DNA of 45,172 bases from Cumulibacter manganitolerans (GTDB lineage: Bacteria; Actinomycetota; Actinomycetes; Mycobacteriales; Antricoccaceae), in assembly GCF_009602465.1 (NCBI RefSeq), contig NZ_WBKP01000030.1, positions 1 through 45,172 on the forward strand, in the 5' to 3' direction. The stretch's first letter is position 1, and the number at the start of each line of letters is the position of its first letter. The notes below the pieces were generated by a model. That model worked only from the letters and a program-made list of their open reading frames with translations, was not told the DNA's origin and ran no database searches. Made by a program: the position numbers and the translations under genes. Below are positions 8,686 to 15,737 of this stretch, in pieces.

Positions 8686-10352
8686 CCTCGATGTTTCACG
8701 AGGTCGGTTGTTGAGCTGTTGTCTGGCTGTGCGGGCTGGGTCGTGCCTTGGGCGTGGGTGATGGCCGGCGCTGGTATCGCCGGTTCTCCGTGGTCCTCGT
8801 TGGTGGGACAGGGGCTGGCTGTTCAAGCGGTCCGGAGCGTGTTCCAGCCGCGATCGATGAGGTGGTTCCAGGGCCAGTCGCGTGGCAGGCGCAGATGTCT
8901 TCGTCGCCCGGTGCGAATGATCCGCCCGGCCACGGTGAACAGGCGGAAACGTAGTCGTTTGGGTTCCCAGCGGCGCGCCGGGTGACGGGTGTCGAAGGCG
9001 AGTGTCTGCATCCAGGCCAGCAGGTCGGCGGCGAGGGCGATGACTTCGAGCCAGAGCCTGTTCTTGGCGTACTGGTGAAAGGGCAGGTTCTGTAGCCCGG
9101 CGTCTTTGAGGGCGCGGATGCGGTCCTCGCAGCGGGCGCGTTGGCGGTGTCTGACCTCCAGCAACGGCAGGCTCCAGCCGCGGCCGGTGGTGTTGGTGGC
9201 GAAACAGGTGATCCGCCAGCCGTTGTGGTCGGTCAGGCGCAGCTGCGCGCCGGGGTGGGGCCGTTCACGGCGGGCGATGACCCGCATGCCGGCCGGCCAC
9301 CGCTTCGGGCCCGGCCGGGATGCGCGGTCGTGGTTGATCGGTGCCGGCATCCACGCGGTGAGCTCGGCGACCTGGGCATCGGCACGCGGCTGCCCGTCGC
9401 CGTCGATCGCCGCGCGCCAGGCTTGCTCGGGGATCACCGCGATCGCGGACGCGACGGTGTCTTGGGCGGTGAACCCGATCGAGTACTCCAGGCCCAGATC
9501 GGTGACGTGGTGCAGGAACGCCTTCGAGCAGGCGCCGGTATCGGCACGCACCAGCACCTGCGCCCGCTCGCCGTCGGGCAGCTGGGCCAGGGCGTTGTCC
9601 AGCGTCGTGATGTGATCGGCGCTGATCCACGGCGAGGCCTTCCCCGGCCGCAGGTCCAACGCGAGGGGTTCGCCGGTGCCGTGCTCGCCGTGGTCGACGA
9701 AGCTGCACATCGGCGCGAACCCGAACCCGCGTTTGAAGGTCGGCTCGGCGCCTTCCTTGTCCGAATGCGCGCCGACCAGCGTGGCATCGATGTCGACGAT
9801 CACCTGGCCACCGGCCCGCGTGCCGGGCACGCCGGCCAGCGGCCGGCGCCGGGCCCACACCACCGCGCGGGCATCGGCACGAGCGGTACGAATAGCGCTG
9901 ACCGCGGCATCGACATCACCAGCCAGAGCGGCGAACACGCGGCACACCGTCGGGTCGGACGCGACCGCGCCGAACACCTCCGGCTGAGCCCGCAACGCCG
10001 CGATGTCTGCCAGGCAGTCCCCACCGAGCGCGACCGCGACAGCGACATCGAGCAGGACCTTGCCCGGCTCGTGGATCGCCCGCGCCGGGCGCCACGGCGC
10101 CAGCGCCCGAGACAGGCCCCGATCCAGGCCAGCGACCCGGACCACCTCGTTGATCAGCAGCGCCCCTGAGGAGGAAATCAACGACTCGCGGACAGGATCA
10201 AGAACCAGACTCGGAACACGGCTACGCTTCACCTACGGAGTGCCTCTCTGCGTGAGGGAACTTGAGCTTTAGCAACCCAAGAATCCCGCGCCAGATAGGC
10301 ACTTCCGTGCTTTACACGCCGCACTCAACCCCGACGACGTGAAATCCCGAGG
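8686..10352 (-). mobile_element. IS1380-family insertion sequence, complete
   Basis: The 1667-bp element is bounded by imperfect inverted repeats. The left end reads CCTCGATGTTTCACGAGGTC; the right end, reverse-complemented, reads CCTCGGGATTTCACGTCGTC. Both ends are flanked by CTAG. It carries one transposase gene on the minus strand. Intact ends, a perfect target duplication and an uninterrupted transposase point to a fairly recent insertion. Confidence 0.9.
8823..10232 (-). CDS. IS1380-family DDE transposase
   Basis: The 469-residue transposase moves the surrounding element. Features seen include VIVDIDATLVGAHSDKEGAEPTFKRGFGFAPM (first catalytic Asp region in a D-x-D-A-T-L pattern), VLVRADTGACSKAFLHHV (second Asp) and a C-terminal ENR-type signature replaced here by CEDRIRALKDAGLQNLPFHQYAKNRLW, which carries the Glu and is typical of IS1380 proteins. 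Length is normal and the frame is uninterrupted. The start chosen is the in-frame start at 10232, giving MKRSRVPSLVLDPVRESLISSSG, a common N-terminus for actinobacterial members. Confidence 0.9.
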   Translation of the reverse strand: MKRSRVPSLVLDPVRESLISSSGALLINEVVRVAGLDRGLSRALAPWRPARAIHEPGKVLLDVAVAVALGGDCLADIAALRAQPEVFGAVASDPTVCRVFAALAGDVDAAVSAIRTARADARAVVWARRRPLAGVPGTRAGGQVIVDIDATLVGAHSDKEGAEPTFKRGFGFAPMCSFVDHGEHGTGEPLALDLRPGKASPWISADHITTLDNALAQLPDGERAQVLVRADTGACSKAFLHHVTDLGLEYSIGFTAQDTVASAIAVIPEQAWRAAIDGDGQPRADAQVAELTAWMPAPINHDRASRPGPKRWPAGMRVIARRERPHPGAQLRLTDHNGWRITCFATNTTGRGWSLPLLEVRHRQRARCEDRIRALKDAGLQNLPFHQYAKNRLWLEVIALAADLLAWMQTLAFDTRHPARRWEPKRLRFRLFTVAGRIIRTGRRRHLRLPRDWPWNHLIDRGWNTLRTA

Positions 10353-10356
10353 CTAG
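10353..10356 (+). repeat. CTAG target-site duplication, right
   Basis: CTAG immediately follows the right inverted repeat of the IS1380 element and duplicates the bases at 8682-8685. Confidence 0.85.
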
Positions 10357-10484
10357 CGGCGTGGGTGCGGCAGCTCAACGACACGTTCCAGGCTGGCGGT
10401 CATGCACCCGTCGACCCGGGACCGATGGCGCCGCACACCCACGCCGACGGGACCGTGCACAGCCACCGATAGCGAATCGGTGCG

Positions 10485-11193
10485 CCGCGCGCGTGCTCGT
10501 CTTCTCCCCTGACGCTGGCTGCCGAAGGTGGCGCGCACCAGTCGATCAAGACACCGTCGATCGGTATCGACCAACCGTCTTGCACGGCGTACGAGCCCGC
10601 TTTCGCCATCGAGGTCGAGTGGTGCCTTCTCGCGGCCCTGGACAAGCTCGATCGTCCGGCGGTGAGTCGGCCTACTTCCGGCTGTCAACGCGACCGGTAG
10701 ACCAGGGCCTAGCTGCCCTGCCCTCCGATGAGGCGGCCCCCGAACATCGCCGCCAACACGTGCTCTCTGGTGCTTATGCCATTCGGCGCACACTCGCGCC
10801 CCCCACGTGCGACGATCTGCGCAGTAGGGGCGATGGTCCCCAACGCTCTGGAGGCGGCGGAAACGTTAGCCGATACGGGCATCGACGTGGACGTGATCGT
10901 CGTGACGAGCGCGGATCTTCTCTACCGGGCACTTCGGGGCCCGAACGGGGCGCGGTGCCGCGACGAACGTGGGCGTCCTGGACGCGGTGTTCCCGGCCGA
11001 TCGCGCGGCCCCGATGGTCACGTTGCTCGATGGTCATCCGCACGCTCTGAGCTTCATGGCGGAGATCAACCGGGTTCGCGCCATCCATCTTGGAGTGGTG
11101 CAGTTCGGCCAGTCAGGTGAGCTCGACGCGGTGTACGCCCATCACGGCCTCGATGCAATTTCGGTGGCTAACGCCGTGCGCGACCTTCTATAG
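10485..11193 (+). pseudogene. Pyruvate dehydrogenase E1 (AceE-like) C-terminal relic
   Basis: Fragments in several frames line up with the last third of the homodimeric pyruvate dehydrogenase E1 family. From 10509 onward one reads LTLAAEGGAHQSIKTPSIG and CTAYEPAFAIEVEWCLLAALDKL. After a frame change come ESAYFRLSTRPVDQGLAALPSDEA, then VGAMVPNALEAAETLADTG and VVTSADLLYRALRG. The last part is VFPADRAAPMVTLLDGHPHALSFMAEIN ... VQFGQSGELDAVYAHHGLDA, ending at a TAG. At least three frameshifts break it and the thiamine-diphosphate domains upstream are absent, so it is dead. Confidence 0.75.
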
Positions 11194-11253
11194 GCTCAGT
11201 CCGGGCGATCGCGAGCCATTTCCGCATCCAGGGAACTCTGCTGGCCGCCATCG

Positions 11254-11574
11254 GTGGCACCGACGAGACCTCGATGCTCTGCGGTAACCGCCCTGCGTCA
11301 GCGAGTCTCGTTCTACCGAAGTACGCCGGCGTACAGCGGCGTCCTGACGCACCACGGCTGGGAGGACCTCGGGCGAGACCTCAACGCTATGTCGAAGTCG
11401 GATGACCCGAAGCGCCGGGAAAAGATGGCCGCGATCGTCCCGGAGAAAGTCCTGAACACAATCGGCATCATCGGAACCACGGACGAGGTTCACGCGCTGT
11501 TGCAACGCCGGTTTGTAGGGATCGTTGACCGCCTGCGTTGCGATTCTCTGCTCGGGCTCGCAGGTCCAGTCTGA
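11254..11574 (+). pseudogene. Luciferase-like (LLM class) monooxygenase C-terminal relic
   Basis: From about 11281 the frame reads ALRQRVSFYRSTPAYSGVLTHHGWEDLGRDLNAMS, then VPEKVLNTIGIIGTTDEVHALLQRRFVGIVDRL. That is the C-terminal part of the F420/flavin-dependent luciferase-like oxidoreductases (the VSFYASTPAYRPVLE ... pattern). The N-terminal three quarters of the barrel is missing, and the preceding sequence does not match. It follows the E1 relic directly, so this stretch is a junction of several truncated genes. Confidence 0.65.
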
Positions 11575-11716
11575 TCTCAACTGCCGTCCGGAACAATGCA
11601 CTCGTGCCGGGATCGGCACCACCAGGAAGACCGGGCCGAGCAGCCGGGACTATTAGGTTCTCTGCTGCCGCTCAGGACCGTCCGAGCGACAGCTGGCCTC
11701 CATCGCCAGATAGCGG

Positions 11717-12985
11717 CTATTTCTCGTACGGGGCCTTGTACTTCTTGGCCTCCTCGGACGCCTTCAGGTCGCCGACCTTCGTGAGCCCACCCTCGACGTT
11801 CTCGTCAAGCTGGAGGACGTAGCTTTCGCGAGTGGTCGGTGCGCCCGGCTCCGATACGTCGATCGTGCCGGACAGCCCGTCGGCGTCGATCTTGCCGAGG
11901 TTTTCGAGGGCCGTGTGAACGCCGCCGCGGGTGAGGTCGCCGCTCGTACATGCGTGCTCAAGGATCGACTGCCAGAGCATGCCACTCAGGTAGCCTGCGA
12001 ACACCTTCGGCGATGGCGGATCGGTGACGTTCATGGCTGCGTACGCTGCGCGCACCTTTTCCGCCGACGGGGTCTCGATCGTCCATGGCGGTGTCGAGGT
12101 CGACACGTAGTAGATGTCCTTCAACGCCGATAAGGTCTCAGCGTTCGCGAGCATCGTCGGGGCGAACGTCGGCGAGCCGCCTACGAGCGGTACGTCGAGC
12201 CCTTGGGATTTCATCTGCACAGCGAGGGAGGTAGTCGCGGCCGAGGAGGCGCCCGTATAGACGACCTTCACGCCGGCGGATTTCAACTTCGTGACCAGCG
12301 CGGTCATGTCGGTGTCATTGGCCCCAATCGCGCTCTCTACGACCTGCATATCGTGCTGTTTGGCGAATGCCTTGGCCCCGCTCAGCATGTTCTGGCCGGC
12401 TTCGTTGTCGATATAGACGGCGCCGAACGTGTTGCCGTCTTTGAGAGTCCCCTTCTCAAACTGGTACGAGAGCCCGTTGATTGCTTCGATGTCGTACGGC
12501 GCGGTCACCGAGATTAGCGACTTCGTATCGAGGCTGTTTGAGGCGACGGACTGGACCGTGGTCAGCATCTGGTCGCTGTCGATCTTGGTCTTGATCGCGG
12601 CCAGGACTGGGGTACCCAAGAGCTGGATCAGTCCCAGGTCCTTATTCCGCATGATCTCGTACTGTGGCACGGCATTATCGGCCTTGTAGCCATGGTCCTG
12701 GATATCGAGAGCGATCTTGCGCCCACATACACCACCGGCCTTGTTCACCTCGTCGAGCCAGATCTGATGTCCAGTGTTGAATGCGAGACCACCGGACTTG
12801 AAGGGACCCGACAGGTCAGAAAGGACTCCGAGGGTGATTGTGTCGTCGGTGACGCCGACTCCTGTTTTGACCGATCCCGCTTCGCCGCTCGAGTCTGACC
12901 CGCTCTGGGCCTTCGTTGAGCAGCCGACGAGAGCGAGCCCGATCGAGCCGATCACGAGGCTACGGGTCCACGTCTGCTTCTGCAT
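11717..12985 (-). CDS. Branched-chain amino acid/carboxylate-type ABC transporter solute-binding lipoprotein
   Basis: A 422-residue periplasmic-binding protein of the LivK type. A signal peptide ends in the lipobox LVGC (Cys at residue 22), so the protein is tethered outside the membrane. The body has the family opening GVTDDTITLGVLSDLSGPFKSGG and later AINGLSYQFEKGTLKDGNTFGAVYIDNEAGQNM. Such proteins bind amino acids, aromatic acids or other small carboxylates. It is the last gene of the minus-strand catabolic operon of block A, 131 bases below the thiolase-like gene, and has a strong AGGAGA ribosome site. No permease genes lie next to it, so it may feed the Liv importer at 23605-27041 or a permease elsewhere. 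Confidence 0.9.
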   Translation of the reverse strand: MQKQTWTRSLVIGSIGLALVGCSTKAQSGSDSSGEAGSVKTGVGVTDDTITLGVLSDLSGPFKSGGLAFNTGHQIWLDEVNKAGGVCGRKIALDIQDHGYKADNAVPQYEIMRNKDLGLIQLLGTPVLAAIKTKIDSDQMLTTVQSVASNSLDTKSLISVTAPYDIEAINGLSYQFEKGTLKDGNTFGAVYIDNEAGQNMLSGAKAFAKQHDMQVVESAIGANDTDMTALVTKLKSAGVKVVYTGASSAATTSLAVQMKSQGLDVPLVGGSPTFAPTMLANAETLSALKDIYYVSTSTPPWTIETPSAEKVRAAYAAMNVTDPPSPKVFAGYLSGMLWQSILEHACTSGDLTRGGVHTALENLGKIDADGLSGTIDVSEPGAPTTRESYVLQLDENVEGGLTKVGDLKASEEAKKYKAPYEK

Positions 12986-13116
12986 GTGCTTCTCCTAATG
13001 TCCCACCAGCGTGCGGATCACACCGGTATTGGAAGTGTGGTTAGTCGATCGGACGGCAAGACTGCTGGCCGGGCAGGCTTCGGATCAGCCGCCGTGCGTG
13101 GTTCTAGTAACCTGAG

Positions 13117-14271
13117 TTATCGCCCGGGAGCGGCCAGGACATGCGCCAGGCACACCGCGCCCAGTCCGACAAGATGGGCGAGCCCGTAAATCGCGTCCGG
13201 CTGCTGGCGCGCTCCCGATTCGCCGCGCAGCTGCTTTGTAATCTCGACGATCTGGCCGACGCCGGTCGGGCCGATCGGATGACCCATTGCCAGCAGTCCA
13301 CCCGACGGACTGACCGCTACTCTGCCGCCGATCGCGAACTCGCCGTCCCGGAGACGATGCGGGGCCTGACCCTCCGGGCATAGCCCCATCGCTTCGATGT
13401 ACTGCAGTTCTTCGATCGCGAAGGCGTCATGCAGTTCGACAACGTCCAGCTGATCTGGGCGGATACCGGCGTCCTGCAGAGCATCGGCGGTGGTCAACCG
13501 GGTCAGCTCCGCATCGTAGCTTCTGGTTCCATAGAGTTCCTCGGAGTGCTGCGCCGTCGACAGCACTCGAACGGCCCGATCTCGCGAAATGCCCAATCTG
13601 TCGAGGGCCTCCCCGGATACGAGGATCGCTGCGGCAGCACCTTCGCCGACCGGGCAGCATTCCAGGCGGGTCAGCACGCCCGCGATCGGACGGTCCTCGA
13701 CGATCTCTTCGAGAGAACGCTCCTTTTGCCGCTGTGCGAACGGATTCTTGGCCCCGTTCGCATGGTTCTTCACAGCGACCCGCGCCATGTCCTCGGTCGT
13801 CGCATTGCACGTCCGGAGGTACTCCTCAGCCAGCAACGCGAAGTGGATCGGGGGGACAACGACTCCCTCGTCGTACCCGTGTACGCCGGTCAGCGTCTCC
13901 GCTCGGACGCCGGGGGCAACCTTATCGACGCCCGACGCAAGTGCCACGTCGGCGAATCCTGCGGCGACGTCGCGTACCGCGAGCCGGAATGCCGAGGATC
14001 CGGACGCCGAGGCGTTCTCCACCTGCGTGGTAGGAATGCCGGTCACTCCGAGGTGGCGCAGGATAGGCTGAGAGACCGCCATCCCGAGCCGCGTCGAGCT
14101 GGTGTACGCGGCCTCGACCTCTGTCCACGCAATCCCGGCATCCGTCAGCGCGGCCCGGATCGCGGACAAGGCTAGGTCCACGAAGCTGGTTTCGGTGGCT
14201 CGCTGGTAGCGATGGAGCCCGACGCCCACGACATAAACGGGCCGTAGTTCGCTTAGCTTGATGACGCTCAC
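13117..14271 (-). CDS. SCP-x/Ltp2-type thiolase-like protein, probable retro-aldolase
   Basis: A 384-residue thiolase-fold protein of the SCP2/lipid-transfer group. The position that normally holds the nucleophilic Cys (ENACASG) reads ENASASG here, with Ser88. The HDAF motif (His281), GHPIGPTG (His331) and a late Cys374 remain. Its GTG start overlaps the stop of an upstream DUF35 gene by four bases. Thiolase-like proteins paired with DUF35 partners, such as Ltp2 with ChsH2 in steroid side-chain degradation, act as aldolases that cleave beta-hydroxyacyl-CoA rather than as thiolases. By that analogy it would split the product of the hydratase in this cluster. Ordinary thiolase activity is unlikely without the Cys, but this is inference. 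Confidence 0.8.
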   Translation of the reverse strand: MSVIKLSELRPVYVVGVGLHRYQRATETSFVDLALSAIRAALTDAGIAWTEVEAAYTSSTRLGMAVSQPILRHLGVTGIPTTQVENASASGSSAFRLAVRDVAAGFADVALASGVDKVAPGVRAETLTGVHGYDEGVVVPPIHFALLAEEYLRTCNATTEDMARVAVKNHANGAKNPFAQRQKERSLEEIVEDRPIAGVLTRLECCPVGEGAAAAILVSGEALDRLGISRDRAVRVLSTAQHSEELYGTRSYDAELTRLTTADALQDAGIRPDQLDVVELHDAFAIEELQYIEAMGLCPEGQAPHRLRDGEFAIGGRVAVSPSGGLLAMGHPIGPTGVGQIVEITKQLRGESGARQQPDAIYGLAHLVGLGAVCLAHVLAAPGR

Positions 14272-14612
14272 GCGATCTCCTTGGAATCATCGGCAATGAA
14301 CTGCACCACGTCGTCGCCGGTCACCTCGGCAACGACCGGCACGCCAGCGGGAAGATCGCCGTCCAGGCGGGCGCGCACGACCGGCCCATCGCTCAGATGC
14401 ACACTGCCGATCACCAGCGGAGCGGCGATCGCACTGTTTGGGTGCTGGTAGACGGTGACAGCCGCGAGCAATAGTCCGTGCGGATTGAGTTCTACGACGG
14501 GAAGGTCGTCGCCGTGCGCCCCGCACTGCAGACAGCCGAACGTCTGGGCCGGTACCGAGACAAAACCGCAGACGCGGCAATGAACGCCTCGTAGTGAACG
14601 AGCCTTACCCAT
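14268..14612 (-). CDS. DUF35 OB-fold protein with zinc ribbon, partner of the thiolase-like protein
   Basis: A 114-residue protein. The N-terminus has a four-cysteine zinc ribbon (HCRVCGFVSVPAQTFGCLQCGAHG, two CxxC pairs). The remainder is an OB-fold (ELNPHGLLLAAVTVYQH ... PLVIGSVHLSDGPVVRARLDG) typical of DUF35. Such proteins bind next to thiolase-like subunits and are needed for their activity or stability. GGAGG lies five bases before the ATG. The gene overlaps the thiolase-like gene by four bases, implying co-translation of an obligate complex. It is 78 bases below the CaiB-family gene in the same operon. Confidence 0.88.
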   Translation of the reverse strand: MGKARSLRGVHCRVCGFVSVPAQTFGCLQCGAHGDDLPVVELNPHGLLLAAVTVYQHPNSAIAAPLVIGSVHLSDGPVVRARLDGDLPAGVPVVAEVTGDDVVQFIADDSKEIA

Positions 14613-14690
14613 CGGGCCTCCGTAGTTCGATGTCGAGTGAGAGGTATGCCTCAGACAGTGAGGCTAGCAACTTCCTGGACGGCCAGCAAG

Positions 14691-15737
14691 TCATAGCAAA
14701 GGGGTTGCTCGCACCCGAACGGGAAAGCGCAGAAACGGCCCAAGGGCCGACTCGTGGTCGACAAGCACGGGGTCGGTGTCGGCCAGTGCCTCGCGTGGTG
14801 AACGGATGACGGACGCCGGCACACCCGCCGCATTCAGGACGCTCAGGACCTCCTCCGAGTCACATCGCGCAAGTACCGTCGCGATTGCAGAGTTGATGCG
14901 GGGTGCCGCTGCCCTTCGGTCTTGCGACGTCGTCCACTCGGGTCCGTCCCATTCGCGCAGCTCGAGGGCATCAACCAACGCGGCCCAGAAGTGGTCCTCG
15001 AGCGCAGCGATGGCGACCAGAACCCCGTCGCGACAGCTGAACACGCCGTACGCCGCACGCACCAGGGCAGCGGACCGTTGACTGTCGAGATCGACGAGCC
15101 CAGCGGCATAGAAGTCGCCGAGCCTGGGGTTAAGCCAGTGCGCGAGGCTGCCCCGGATACTGATGTCAAGATGAGCACCTCGACCCGTGCTTTGGGCGCG
15201 CAGTAATGCGGCCAGTATTCCCGACAGCCCGTACGCAGAGGCGGCGAGGTCGGCTACCGGAACACCGGGTCCCCACGTCGGCGACTGCCCAGGGACTCCC
15301 GCCAGAGCGAGCACGCCGGCGTCTGCCGCGTAGGTGATGTCATGCCCAGGCAGGTTGCGTTTCGGCCCGGTACTGCCGAAGCCGGACAGCGAGGCATAGA
15401 CGAGCCCCGGGTGCTCTGCGCACAGTCGCTCGGGCCCGAGCCCGAACCGGGACATCACCTCGGGCCGAAAGCCCTCGACGAGAACGTCCGCGCCACGTAC
15501 TAGGTCGCGGGCTGCCGCCTTGCCGTCCTCAGACTTCAGATCGAGCCGGAGTGCCTGCTTGCCCCGGTTGCAGGCCGCGTGCAGGCCGGGCGCCATGGCA
15601 CGTGCCGGATCGCCACCCGGCCGCTCGACCTTGATCACCGTAGCTCCGAGCTCGACGAGATTCTGGGTGAGGAATGGTCCGGGCAGCAGCTCGCTGAAGT
15701 CGACCACTCGGACGCCGGCTAGCGGCTCATCGCTCAT
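14691..15737 (-). CDS. CaiB/BaiF family III CoA-transferase or alpha-methylacyl-CoA racemase
   Basis: A 348-residue protein with the family start LAGVRVVDFSELLPGPFLTQNLVELGATVIKVERPGGD. It has GHDITY (His132), like GHDINY in alpha-methylacyl-CoA racemases, and PVADLAAS with Asp163, which lines up with the catalytic Asp of both racemases and CoA-transferases. The length is at the short, racemase-like end of the family. The racemase reading would suit a methyl-branched acyl-CoA substrate; the transferase reading would load CoA onto the substrate. The start ATG overlaps the stop of the synthetase gene upstream (ATGA), so it is in the same operon. The sequence alone does not decide between the two activities. 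Confidence 0.85.
   Translation of the reverse strand: MSDEPLAGVRVVDFSELLPGPFLTQNLVELGATVIKVERPGGDPARAMAPGLHAACNRGKQALRLDLKSEDGKAAARDLVRGADVLVEGFRPEVMSRFGLGPERLCAEHPGLVYASLSGFGSTGPKRNLPGHDITYAADAGVLALAGVPGQSPTWGPGVPVADLAASAYGLSGILAALLRAQSTGRGAHLDISIRGSLAHWLNPRLGDFYAAGLVDLDSQRSAALVRAAYGVFSCRDGVLVAIAALEDHFWAALVDALELREWDGPEWTTSQDRRAAAPRINSAIATVLARCDSEEVLSVLNAAGVPASVIRSPREALADTDPVLVDHESALGPFLRFPVRVRATPLL

Larger units (their letters stand above)
8556..10472 (+). pseudogene. Unknown ORF interrupted by an IS1380-family element
   Basis: The left piece (8556-8685) reads STLGEYVGVDVERMLADG ... KKQPETPDAL. The right piece (10357-10472) reads AWVRQLNDTFQAGG ... APHTHADGTVHSHR and then a stop. When the insertion sequence and one CTAG copy are removed in silico, the two pieces join in frame (GCG at the seam) to give about 81 residues. 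The upstream side is closed by TGA at 8553 without a start codon, so the 5' part was lost before or separately. The histidine-rich tail (HTHADGTVHSH) could bind metal, but I do not recognise the family. Confidence 0.6.

Noticed and set aside
9141-10169. A 342-codon plus-strand open frame opposite the IS1380 transposase
   Set aside because: Shadow frame; the minus-strand transposase is complete with known motifs.
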